From positions 11,346,001-11,410,000 of the forward strand of contig NC_067205.1 of NCBI RefSeq assembly GCF_026262505.1: a stretch of 64,000 nucleotides of DNA. The letters run 5' to 3'. The notes below the pieces were generated by a model. The model was not told where the DNA came from and did not search any database. It was given only the letters and a program-made list of their open reading frames with translations. Below, in pieces: positions 1-8,739 of this stretch (position 1 is its first letter; each line of letters starts with the position of its first letter). The translations under genes and the position numbers were made by a program. The DNA comes from Trichomonas vaginalis G3. Lineage: Eukaryota > Parabasalia > Trichomonadida > Trichomonadidae.

Positions 1-763
1 AGGATGTTTAGACCTTAAAGCAGATAAAACTTATGTTAACGATGAGTTAGAGAAGAAAGCAGATAAGAACCATACACATACAAGTTTTACAACTGTTGCT
101 ATAGAAAATATTGAAGGAACGGTTGAAGAACCTGATGGGGATGTATTATATTGGAAACCTCCTAACTTTCCACAAGGTTTAACATCGGATGACGACATAA
201 CGACGATGAAAAACATTAGATGTAAAGATGTTTATGTCATGAAGGATGAAAATAACGTTAAATTCACTGCTCAAGATTTATATGACAAGAAAGCAGACAA
301 AACAGAGCTTCAAACATTAAAGACAGAAATACTTCAAACATTATATCCTATAGGCTCTATTTATACGTCAATGAACTCTACCAGACCAGAAGTAGTACTG
401 GGTTTTGGAACTTGGACTCAAATAGTCGACAGGTTTTTGTATTGTGCAAAACTCTTCAAAGGAAACAGGTGGAAGTAAAACGATTTCAGGTGAAAACTTA
501 CCTGCGCACAGTCACTACATAGATTTAAGTACATCTCAAGCAGGTTGGCATAGTCATAGATATTGGAATTGGTCAGCAATGACAAAAGGTAAAGGATATG
601 ATATTAAAACAACGTTAAGTTTGCTATAAATTGTTACTGGAGTAAACACTGAGGGAGGAGGAAACCATACACATCGCGTTTCAGGGTATACGCAAACAAC
701 GGGACAAATAAAGAATGCATGCCACCTTACATGACAGTTTACGCATGGTATAGAAATGCTTAG
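1..763 (+). pseudogene. Polinton A fibre, phage tail-collar-like end (partial)
   Basis: C-terminal part of a fibre-like surface protein. The reading shows shaft motifs of the KADKTYVNDELEKKADKNHTHT type, then a collar-like tip with GSIYTSM, the FGTWTQIVDRFLYC stretch, and NLPAHSH, the pattern seen in bacteriophage tail-collar and short-tail-fibre tips. The expected role is receptor attachment on the outside of the particle. It ends tail-to-tail with the integrase on the other strand, overlapping by a few bases. The same tip occurs in Polintons B and C on different shafts. Fossil: broken, about two interruptions, with the beginning outside the window. Confidence 0.75.
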
Positions 764-1719
764 TCGTCATGTTCCACTTCTTTAGCATATTCGTCAGGAG
801 TTGTCTTATATTTGTTAGGAACTGTCTTGAAAGTATACCACCTTGAACTTTGACAAGTTTGAAACGAGGTCTGACAATAGTAGTTTTTATCTTCTGCTTG
901 CAGTGTGTACATTTTGCCATGTTTGCCTAAAACTTCATAATATTCTCTTGTATACTTTCTTCTATTTTTACGAACACGAATGTGAGTACCTGTCGAGTTC
1001 CCATTGTTGTCATAGTCAATAGTATTTTCATATGGGTCGCGTTTAGGTATTTCTATTTTTACTTTGTCACCTTTCTGAAGTTTGAAAGCCCGGCATTCTT
1101 TCTTGTTTGTCTCTTTTGACTAATTATTAAATATATAGTCTTTCTCTAAGGTCAGGGTTGTTTTTCATTTCTTCGGGGGAGTGGTTTCCCAAACCTTTTT
1201 GTTTACGGCTATTGTAAATATTTAAAACTTGTCTCATCTTTGCCATGGAGAAGTGTCTATATTTGTCGTCATTGACATTTCATTTGCTTCACCACCTTGT
1301 GGTTGGTTTTAAGTCTCTTAACATTTTATACAACCGTCAATGACACCAAGAGCAGAATGGTTTTGGTCGACAATGAAATATTGGTTTACATTTTTTGAAC
1401 GCAGATAGTTTTTAATATCGTCTGATTTGAAAGAACTTTCACAGTCAGATGTCAGTTTTGTTGGATGGTATTTGTCAACGAATATTGTCAAAGCTGCTAA
1501 GATATCTAAAATATTTTTGGACTGTAATGGTATGGCTTCACAGTATCTTGTGTTTTGACCGACAAATTATTAGCCAGTATGGTGGTCCATCTGTTCTAAC
1601 TTCGGAATGTTTTCCAAGATATCCATAAACCAAGCATTTGGTGTTGAACTAAAGATTTTTATCATGAGTGCTTTTTTTGTTGCCTTAGAAACATAGGGGT
1701 CCTTGTTTGGATTCGTCAT
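760..1719 (-). pseudogene. Polinton A integrase (rve, retroviral-type)
   Basis: A retroviral-like integrase of the DDE (rve) superfamily, the enzyme that inserts Polintons into host DNA. It matches the clearer copy in Polinton B (41,700-42,657) almost base for base over its whole length. The core contains the stretch around LTSDCESSF and the end carries a basic, SH3/chromo-like tail. It lies between the fibre gene and a cluster of small virion-type genes, the same neighbourhood as in B. Fossil: broken, a handful of interruptions. Confidence 0.8.
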
Positions 1720-1736
1720 TTTTTAACCCATAAGAA

Positions 1737-2137
1737 ATGGGTTTATTTGGCGCATTAGCAGGAGTTGCATCCAGATTTTTGCCCGCAGTGGAACAATAGC
1801 CAGAGGTGTATTTGGAGTTGGAAGGAAGATTTTGAGTACATTAGGTATACTTAAAGAGAAAGCACAACCTATTATACAAACTGTACAGAAAGGTTGGGAT
1901 GTAGCACGAGATGCAACAAATCTTATTCCAAATCCTGAAACAAGAGGAAAAGTTCAAGGATGGATGGACAATGTAGGAAGACAAGCAGGAAACTATTATA
2001 ACAAAGCAAATGACTACTATAACCAAGCAGGACACTATATGGACCAAGGTGAAAGATTCTTTAACAGAGGATATAACCATGCACAACAGTGGGTAAACAA
2101 TAACCAACCTCAACCGCCTCAAACGTGGGAAATGTAA
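1737..2137 (+). pseudogene. Small amphipathic virion-type protein (GLFGALAG start)
   Basis: A short protein that begins MGLFGALAGV and continues with a helical region (KAQPIIQTVQKGWDVARDA) and a Tyr/Asn/Gln-rich tail with YYNKAND and YYNQAGHYMDQ repeats. The glycine after the first Met followed by a short hydrophobic helix resembles membrane-active minor capsid proteins of adenovirus-like viruses (pVI, pX), but that is inference from shape only. An almost identical copy is present in Polinton B at 41,264-41,682. It starts just across from the integrase start, so the two are divergent. Fossil: about one interruption. Confidence 0.55.
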
Positions 2138-2156
2138 AGTTTTTTATTGAGATGAA

Positions 2157-2309
2157 ATGAACAATGCAGCATTGAGACAAATGGGTTCAAGATGGATTTG
2201 TCGGCTTCCAGCAGTTACACAACGTGTTTGTCAAGTTCTTCCTATACCTCAGGAAGTTTTAGACCGACTTAAAAAACCTAAACAACCAGTTGAAAACAAA
2301 CCAAACTAA
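2157..2309 (+). CDS. 50-residue Polinton mini-gene
   Basis: A 50-residue reading frame starting MNNAALRQMG and ending in a Lys/Pro-rich tail (KKPKQPVENKPN). The leader just before the ATG is the TGAGATGAA-type sequence also found before the next small gene, so the start is well supported. Function unknown. It sits between the amphipathic protein and two other small genes. The same gene is present in four tandem copies in Polinton B (40,632-41,257), which argues that it is a real gene and not a chance frame. As it stands this copy looks whole. Confidence 0.6.
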   Translation: MNNAALRQMGSRWICRLPAVTQRVCQVLPIPQEVLDRLKKPKQPVENKPN

Positions 2310-2329
2310 ATTTTTTTTACTGAGATGAA

Positions 2330-2686
2330 ATGACCGAAGAAGTTGAAACGGTAGATTTGACACACAAACAAAAAGTTCAGAACCATTGTCAAAACCTGTC
2401 AAAGAACTTACAGATGAAGAGAAAATTCAATAATAGAAAGTGCCAGGTCTGGAAATACAAACCCTAATACTACAAAGTCACTTTTCATAAAAATGGAACG
2501 GCAAGTATCTCAAAAAAGAAACAGACTCTCACAAATAATAATTGAAGTCTGAAGGAGCTTTCGAGACAACAGATGGAAAAGTTTACTTCACTGACCAACA
2601 GTTCATTATAGAACATCTCATTGACTTAGAGTCGAAATATTCTAACTTTACAACAAACACAAAAAGTTGAAAGGAAAAAAAAACAA
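2330..2686 (+). pseudogene. Small Polinton protein of unknown function (MTEEVET)
   Basis: Remains of a small gene that begins MTEEVETVDLT after the leader TGAGATGAA. A later part reads as a lysine-rich stretch with FFETTDGKVYFTDQQF-like content and ends near a Lys-rich tail. The homologue in Polinton B is at 40,256-40,612. I do not recognise a family. Its place among small genes between the integrase and the polymerase suggests a virion or DNA-packaging accessory, but nothing in the sequence proves that. Fossil: broken, a few interruptions. Confidence 0.45.
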
Positions 2687-2910
2687 ATGGCATATGATAT
2701 TTATGAAGATGTTGACGACACAACTGTTCCTGCAGGGATGGTAAAGTCAAAGGAACCGAAAAGTGACGAAAAACCGATAGAAGAAGAAAACCAAAAACTG
2801 AAGATAAACCAAAACCAAAGTTTTAGTTTGGAACTAAACCAAGTCAACCTTCATTAGCTGGTATGGGTTGGCGTCAAAGACTTATGGCAGCAGGCGGTTA
2901 TGTAAAGTAA
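2687..2910 (+). pseudogene. Small acidic/basic Polinton protein (MAYDIYEDVDD)
   Basis: A gene of about 75 codons starting MAYDIYEDVDD, with a charged Lys/Glu/Pro middle and a conserved end rich in Gly, Trp and Arg (MGWRQRLMAAGGYVK in the Polinton B copy at 40,029-40,253). Function unknown. The last segment, a basic amphipathic stretch after a disordered middle, is the kind of tail seen in small virion core proteins, which is only an analogy. It lies directly before the polymerase. Fossil: about two interruptions. Confidence 0.45.
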
Positions 2911-2941
2911 AGAAAAAAAATATTTTTTTATTTTTATAAAA

Positions 2942-3469
2942 ATGCCCCCATATAGAATGGATAGAAAATCTGCTAGAATAAAAGCAGAGTTGCAAAGATA
3001 TGGTTGGAGAGTTTCGAAGAATTTTAAATATAGGAAGGGAAGACCCATAAAAGTCTATGACAAATTGTCTGGTCTTCGCTACGAAATGGATTTGGAAACA
3101 GCACGTGCCAATTATCCAAACAGACTAGAGAGGTTAGAAGAAGAACGTCTTATGGACATGCCTTTCGATGTTAGTGAACCTCAAGTTGAAGGACACGACG
3201 GCTTTGCCAGATTCTACTGGAAACATGACGAACAATTGCATCCTTTGAGAAGGAAAAAAGGAAAAGGTGAAGACGCACATGCTCCCATGGAAAGAACAAG
3301 ATATGCATATGAAAAGTATCGTGAAGTTAGAAGTCAAATTACATCTGGTCGAACCTTTACAGTAAACTTTGACGAAGGAAAGAACAAAGAAGGCTTCATG
3401 GGAGTACTTGCTGCCATACAAGACGGAAATAAGAAAGGACACAATCTCAGAAATAAAAAATATATTTAG
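2942..3469 (+). pseudogene. DNA polymerase B (protein-primed type), N-terminal part only
   Basis: The start of the Polinton DNA polymerase B, the element's own replicase. The 175 residues begin MPPYRMDRKSARIK and are nearly identical to the first part of the polymerase in Polinton B (37,847-39,997). An AT-rich leader with a long T run precedes the ATG, as in B. Only this part is present: the sequence passes straight into palindromic repeats. Fossil: partial. Confidence 0.75.
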
Positions 3470-4487
3470 GTGAAGTGGTGAGATCTCACCTCTTTTCTCA
3501 CCTGTTTTCTCACCCGTTGAATTTTCATGAATTTTCCCGAAATAAAAAATATATTTAGGTGAAGTGGTGAGATCTCACCTCTTTTCTCACCTGTTTTCTC
3601 ACCCGTTGAATTTTCATGAATTTTCCCGAAATAAAAAATACTTTTAGGTGAAGTGGTGAGATCTCACCTCTTTTCTCACCTGTTTTCTCACCCGTTGAAT
3701 TTTCATGAATTTTGTGCTGAAAACATAGCACAAAAATACTTTTAGGTGAAGAGGTGAGATCTCACCTCTTTTCTCACCTCTTTTCTCACCCGTTGAATTT
3801 TGTTGCTGAATTCGGCAAAAATATATTTTAGGGTAGATGGTTTTTAGGTGTCACCAGGTCCCTCGGTTAAACGAACTTCTCTGAAAAAATGAGACAACAT
3901 GACATTTTGACAACAACACAGGAAATAAACTTCTTCGTATATGTTTTGTCATGGTTTCATCGTAAATGTTTTGTCAAACATGAACGTATATGTTTTGTCA
4001 TGATTTCATCGTAATGAGCGTAAATCAGACAAAAATATATTTTAGGTGAAGTGGTGAGATCTCACCTCTTTTCTCACCTGTTTTCTCACCCGTTGAATTT
4101 TGTATAAAAAAGCAACCGTCGAAATTCCGGCGGTTGCTATATTCTTCACAAAATGCTTGTTTTGAGGTCGAGCCACTTTTGGCTCCATCGTATTCTTTCA
4201 ACCAAAATTCTTGAGTTTTGTTGTTCCCGGACCAAAAAATATATTTTAGGTGAAGAGGTGAGATCTCACCTGTTTTCTCACCTCTTTTCTCACCTCTTTT
4301 CTACCATCGTAGAAAACACACAAAACTCTTGAATTTTGTTGTTCCCGGACCAAAAAATATATTTTAGGTGAAGAGGTGAGATCTCACCTGTTTTCTCACC
4401 TCTTTTCTCACCTCTTTTCTACCATCGTAGAAAACACACAAAACTCTTGAATTTTCCCGAAATAAAAAATAAAGTTAGTTTTTTTAA
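3468..4487. repeat. Palindromic repeat cluster upstream of the ~310-residue gene (A)
   Basis: At least seven blocks built around the 16-bp palindrome AGGTGAGATCTCACCT, each entered by ATATATTTTAGGTGAAG and followed by satellite units CTCTTTTCTCACCT and CTGTTTTCTCACC, then GTTGAATTTTCATGAATTTT. Between blocks lie a stem AGCAACCG...CGGTTGCT near 4,110-4,140, a piece of the KilA-N gene in reverse (about 4,150-4,215) and repeats of a CGTATATGTTTTGTCA type (3,930-4,015). No gene is present. The blocks run in the opposite direction to those downstream of the next gene, so that gene is flanked by inverted copies. Confidence 0.85.
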
Positions 4488-4517
4488 AAAAATATTTTTT
4501 ATTTTTATTGTAAGAAC
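4461..4517 (+). promoter_or_regulatory. Cassette leader/promoter box
   Basis: Contains AATAAAGTTAGTTTTTT followed by a T-rich run, then TTGTAAGAAC directly before the ATG. The same arrangement precedes five other accessory Polinton genes in this window (ATGs at 7,573; 32,866; 34,146; 62,376; 63,483) at 45-55 bases. It does not resemble the host initiator, so I infer an element-specific promoter. Confidence 0.55.
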
Positions 4518-5431
4518 ATGTTAGCAACAACAGCACCAAACTCGTTAGTCATGAACCCAACTTCAATGTTAGTAGAGATGAAAAGCTTCATTCCTTCTTC
4601 ATATACTTTCGAAACAGAAATACAAAGAATAAAGCAGGAACTTTTAACAAGTAATTTAGACTGTAGTGCGAAAGATGAAACAAATGAAGAATATCTTTAT
4701 GAAATGCAGGATATTATTGACCATCTACCTAAACTTCCTGAAATCCAACAACAAAAGCTTACTATTCCTGAATTCGATGAAATAGAAGTAAAAACAACCG
4801 ACTCAGTTGAAATAAAGAAGTTCATACGTAAGGTTAACTATGAGTTTCTTGGATTTCATTGCAACCACAAAGTCATGGACAAAGATTGCGACATGTTATA
4901 TAAGAATGTTTCTGACATATATAAATCGGAGGAGTTTAAGACCTACGACAACTTTGTTTCGTTAGTTGCTGAATGTGTATGGCAGATAAGAGATAAAGAT
5001 AAAAGATGTAAAATATGGAATGAACAAATAAAACCCGCAACTTTTGAGTTAAGAAAACCATTGACGCTATAGTTGTACTTGCAGGACAAATTTCAATGTA
5101 CAATGCTAAAATGAACCCACAATGTTCTAAATGTAAAGCAGCAATGAGGAAATATAACTACTCCGTCAAAGAGATAGAACGTATGCGAAACGACTATGCT
5201 GACTTAAAGAAAGAAGCAGAGAAACCAGCAGAAAATAAAATGGACATGTTAGAATTTCTAAACAAAAACTATCCAACTGCTGACGATTTCCTTCTTTCAG
5301 ATGTCAAGAAGAAGTATAAAGAAACTTTCGGCATTGTGAAAACTTTTGACATACTGACAGAAGAAATAGAAGCCACAAAATTGTTTAGAATTTCAAATAT
5401 ACATCGTACAATTCATGTAAAACGCTTATAA
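4518..5431 (+). pseudogene. ~310-residue cassette protein with CxxC motif (copy A)
   Basis: Copy A of an unrecognised protein that is also present in B (33,211-34,146) and C (62,376-63,314). Visible features: a start rich in Thr and Asn (TTAPNSLVMNPTSMLVEMKS), a central HCNHKVMDKDCDM region, a CSKCKAA motif that could bind zinc, and a Lys/Glu-rich coiled region (VKEIERMRNDYADLKKEAEK). Function unknown. The gene is flanked by inverted palindromic blocks and carries the cassette leader, so it probably moves as a unit. Fossil: about one interruption. Confidence 0.7.
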
Positions 5432-5806
5432 AAAAAAGAGGTGAGAAAACAGGTGAGAAAAGAGGTGAGATCTCACCTCTTCACCTAAAATATATTTTTG
5501 CTGAGTAAAATGACCAAATTTCATTATATAACTGTTATTTTTTTACGAAGAGAACTTTGACACTTCGTCAAAAAAATCCCTGAAATCATATCTTTTATAC
5601 AAAATTCAAGAGGTGAGAAAAGAGGTGAGATCTCACCTTTTCACCTAAAATATATTTTTGCCGAGTAAAATGGCATATGGAACACATACTTTTTCAGTAA
5701 GGACATATGAGGTGAAAAAAGAGGTGAAAAAACAGGTGAGATCTAACCATCTACCCTAAAATATATTTTTGCTGAAAAAAATGACCAAATTTCATTATAT
5801 AACTGT

Positions 5807-6002
5807 TATTTTTTACGAAGAGAACTTTTGCACTTCGTTTAAAATACACTATTTTTGTGTTATTTTTGACGAAGAGAACTTTTGCACTTCGTTTAAAATA
5901 CACTATTTTTGTGTTATTTTTTACGAAGAGAACTTTTGCACTTCGTTTAAAATACACTATTTTTGTGTTATTTTTTACGAAGAGAACTTTTGCACTTCGT
6001 AA
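5807..6002. repeat. 57-bp tandem repeat
   Basis: About three and a half tandem copies of a 57-bp unit containing ACGAAGAGAACTTTTGCACT and the linker AAAATACACTATTTTTGTG. As 57 is a multiple of three, both strands show repetitive open frames, which I regard as by-products of the repeat and not as genes. Confidence 0.8.
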
Positions 6003-6854
6003 AAAAAATCCCTGAAATCATATCTTTTATACAAAATTCAAGAGGTGAGAAAAGAGGTGAGATCTCACCTCTTCACCTAAAATATATTTTTGTCTGATTT
6101 ACGCTCATTACGAAGAAGTCTTGACAAAACATATACGAAGAAGTCTTGACAAAACATGTACGAAGAAGTCTTGACAAAACATATACGAAGAAGTCTTGAC
6201 AAAACATATACGATGAAATCATGAAAATTCATGAGGTGAGAAAAGAGGTTAGAAAACAGGTTAGATCTAACCTTCTACCCTAAAATATATTTTTGTCTGA
6301 TTTACGCTCATTACGAAGAAGTTTTGACAAAACATGTACGAAGAAGTCTTGACAAAACATGTACGATGAAATCATGAAAATTCACGAGGGTCGCAAACAG
6401 GTTAGAAAACAGGTTAGATCTAACCATCTACCCTAAAATATATTTTTGCTGAGTAAAATGACCAAATTTCATTATATAACTGTTATTTTTTACGAAGAGA
6501 ACTTTTGCACTTCGTAAAAAAATCCCTGAAATCATATCTTTTATACAAGATAGAAAATCTTACTCGCCTAAAACTCATGAAAATCGTGAAAAAATGACCA
6601 AATTTCATTATATAACTGTTATTTTTTACGAAGAGAACTTTTGCACTTCGTCAAAAAAATCCCTGAAATCATATCTTTTATACAAAATTCAAGAGGTGAG
6701 AAAAGAGGTGAGAAAACAGGTGAGATCTCACCTCTTCACCTAAAATATATTTTTGCTGAGTAAAATGACCAAATTTCATTATATAACTGTTATTTTTTGA
6801 CGAAGAGAACTTTTGCACTTCGTAAAAAAAATCCCTGAAATCATATCTTTTATA

Positions 6855-7040
6855 CAAAATTCATGAAGAATACGAGTGGGTTCAGTTTAACAAACAACTC
6901 CGTCTCATTCGTTCGGTCAAAGACGATATGTACCAAATGCAAAGTATTTTGACAGTATGTTTTGCTCCAGAAACCAAACACGCAGACGACTGGTTCAAAA
7001 ACCAAAGCACACAAGAATTTTTGAGTGAAATTTCTCTAGA
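6855..7040 (+). pseudogene. KilA-N gene fragment
   Basis: A piece of the KilA-N-type gene that is full-length in Polinton B at 32,058-32,866. The recognisable stretches are QFNKQLRLIRSVKDDMYQMQS and a following WFKNQSTQEFL segment. It is surrounded by the ~100-bp repeats of this cluster. Fossil fragment, no leader of its own. Confidence 0.65.
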
Positions 7041-7512
7041 CCGACTTTTTTCGGTCTTGCATAAAACACATGAAAACAGTGAAAAAATGACCAAATTTCA
7101 TTATATAACTGTTATTTTTTGACGAAGAGAACTTTGACACTTCGTCAAAAAAATCCCTGAAATCATATCTTTTATACAAGATAGAAAACCTGGTCGCCTA
7201 AAACTCATGAAAATCGTGAAAAAATGACCAAATTTCATTATATAACTGTTATTTTTTTACGAAGTGAACTTTTGCACTTCGTAAAAAAAATCCCTGAAAT
7301 CATATCTTTTATACAAGATAGAAAATCTTACTCGCCTAAAACTCATGAAAATCGTAAAAAATTGCGACCCAGACTTTTTTCGGGGTCGCCTAAAACTCAT
7401 GAAAATCGTGAAAAAATGACCAAATTTCATTATATAACTGTTATTTTTTTACGAAGAGAACTTTTGCACTTCGTCAAAAAAATCCCTGAAATCATATCTT
7501 TTATACAAAATA

Positions 7513-7572
7513 AAAAAAATAAAGTTAGTTTTTTATAAAATATTTTTTTATCTTGTATGTAAGAAACAGAAA
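7513..7572 (+). promoter_or_regulatory. Cassette leader/promoter box
   Basis: ATAAAGTTAGTTTTTTA, then a T-rich run and TCTTGTATGTAAGAAACAG ending just before the ATG. Same layout as the other cassette leaders. Confidence 0.55.
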
Positions 7573-8176
7573 ATGTCAAAGGTTGAGTTTGAAACAGTTA
7601 AAAAGATAGACAATGACACCAAAATGGTTAGAATTGGTGATTTAAACGTAAGATACTCAAAGAAATACAAAAAATATTCTTTGTCAGACATTCTAACACA
7701 TCTGGAAAAGAAATGGCATTGGGTTGGAATTGCTTCAACTCAGAAAATTTTGACAAGAAATCCTGAGCTTATGATATCGGTAAGATTCTATGGAACTAAG
7801 CATATCTATAGACAAAATCTTATACCAATAGTTTTGTTATGGTTAGACCCAGTTGTTGGATATAACTTCATAACATATGGTTCATTCGATACGGAACGTT
7901 GCAGTGAAGGCTTACTTTACATCGTTCAGAAACCGAAGGACTTCAATACAAAGAGATATAAGATAGGAAGAATATAATATAACTCAAAGATATGACAGTA
8001 CAGTCAATAGAGTCAAGGTTGTGTTCGTTAACGATATGAGAGCTGCTGAAACAGAACTACTTGAAAAGTTTGAGAAAATGTATGGTGCTCCCACGAAAGG
8101 TAAAGAAACGTTTGAAGTAGATGAGATAGATAAAGCTATAAAATTATTTGACGAAGTTGCTGAAAAATACATGTAA
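7573..8176 (+). pseudogene. KilA-N/T5orf172-type accessory gene
   Basis: Begins MSKVEFETVKKIDND. The second half carries a stretch GLLYIVQKPKDFNTKRYKIG followed by a region with ETELLEKFEKMYGAP and a final helix (EIDKAIKLFDEVAEKYM). This order, YIV...YKIG then a conserved Lys/Phe-rich helix, is that of the T5orf172/MUG113 domain, a GIY-YIG-like nuclease fold often joined to KilA-N or BRO domains in large DNA viruses. Nuclease or DNA-binding activity is inferred from family only. It carries the cassette leader. Fossil: about one interruption. Confidence 0.6.
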
Positions 8177-8204
8177 AGCGTTTATTTTTGGTCTTGACTT
8201 CAGA

Positions 8205-8240
8205 TGGCTCAGGTCTCTATAAGGTAAATTGCCTTGTCAA
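8205..8240 (-). pseudogene. Tiny remnant of the 121-residue gene found in B
   Basis: On the minus strand this stretch reads FDKAIYLIE, matching TDEAIYLIE near the start of the 121-residue gene of Polinton B (35,306-35,671), and the bases agree as well. It keeps the same divergent relation to the SDVPP gene, with a repeat array between them. Fossil scrap only. Confidence 0.5.
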
Positions 8241-8241
8241 A

Positions 8242-8638
8242 TCCTTCTGGCATTCCGAGTCCTTCCTTCCGACAGGAAAAAAATTTCCTTCTGGCATTCC
8301 AAGTTCTTCCTTCCGACAGGAAAAATTTTCCTTCCGACAGGAAGAACTCTTCCTTCCGACAGGAAAAAATTTTCCTTCCAACAGGAAAAAATTTTCCTTC
8401 CGACAGGAAAAAATTTTCCTTCCAACAGGAAAAATTTTTCCAGTTGTCCGTCCGTAAACCATTCAAATTTTCGAAAATTGAGAACTTTTTGGTCGAACTT
8501 CAGAAAAAGTTTTTCCTTCCGACAGGAAAAAATTTTCCTTCCAACAGGAAAAAATTTTCCTTCCAACAGGAAAAAATTTTCCTTCCGACAGGAAGAACTC
8601 TTCCTTCCAACAGGAAAATATTTTCCTTCCGACAGGAC
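8242..8638. repeat. 24-bp iteron array, about 13 copies
   Basis: About 13 copies of CCTTCCRACAGGAAAAAATT (R is G or A) in two groups separated by ~80 bases near 8,440-8,512. Each unit is a small stem TTCC/GGAA around the loop RACA, and TTTTCC/GGAAAA of neighbouring units can also pair. The 24-base period leaves all six frames open, which explains the many overlapping frames here. The array lies directly before the SDVPP gene. In Polinton B the equivalent place holds an unrelated 21-bp array. Confidence 0.9.
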
Positions 8639-8646
8639 ACAAACGA

Positions 8647-8735
8647 ATGTCCGACGTACCACCAACCGAGTCCATTCCAAAGCCAGAAGAACCGAAAGCT
8701 GCAGAACCACAACAGACTAAGACTAAACACTTACA
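8647..8735 (+). pseudogene. SDVPP proline-rich protein, start only
   Basis: Starts MSDVPPTESIPKPEEPK, identical to the beginning of the 115-residue proline-rich protein of Polinton B (34,685-35,032). Only the first 25 or so codons are recognisable before the 3' end of the ATPase gene on the other strand. Function unknown. Fossil fragment. Confidence 0.6.
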
Positions 8736-8739
8736 TTTT

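Larger units (their letters stand above)
5428..7505. repeat. Repeat cluster downstream of cassette gene (A)
   Basis: A mosaic of three repeat kinds. First, palindromic blocks in the orientation AGAGGTGAGATCTCACCTC...CACCTAAAATATATTTTTG, including dialect variants such as AGGTTAGATCTAACCT at 6,258-6,273. Second, about eight copies of a ~100-bp unit running from AAAATGACCAAATTTCATT through a hairpin (TTTTTACGAAG ... CTTCGTAAAAA) to CTTTTATACAAAATTCA. Third, 24-base units CGAAGAAGTCTTGACAAAAC at 6,110-6,215 and 6,315-6,365. Short open frames here are repeat shadows. Confidence 0.85.

Noticed and set aside
3468-4487. Regular palindromic repeats looking like a CRISPR array
   Set aside because: Spacers are not unique sequences of constant length, the repeats are composite, no cas genes are present and the setting is a eukaryotic element.
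5751-6002. Repetitive frames on both strands (KRSAKVLFVKNN and EENFCTSFKIHYF types)
   Set aside because: They follow the 57-bp tandem repeat and have no leader or conserved homologue.
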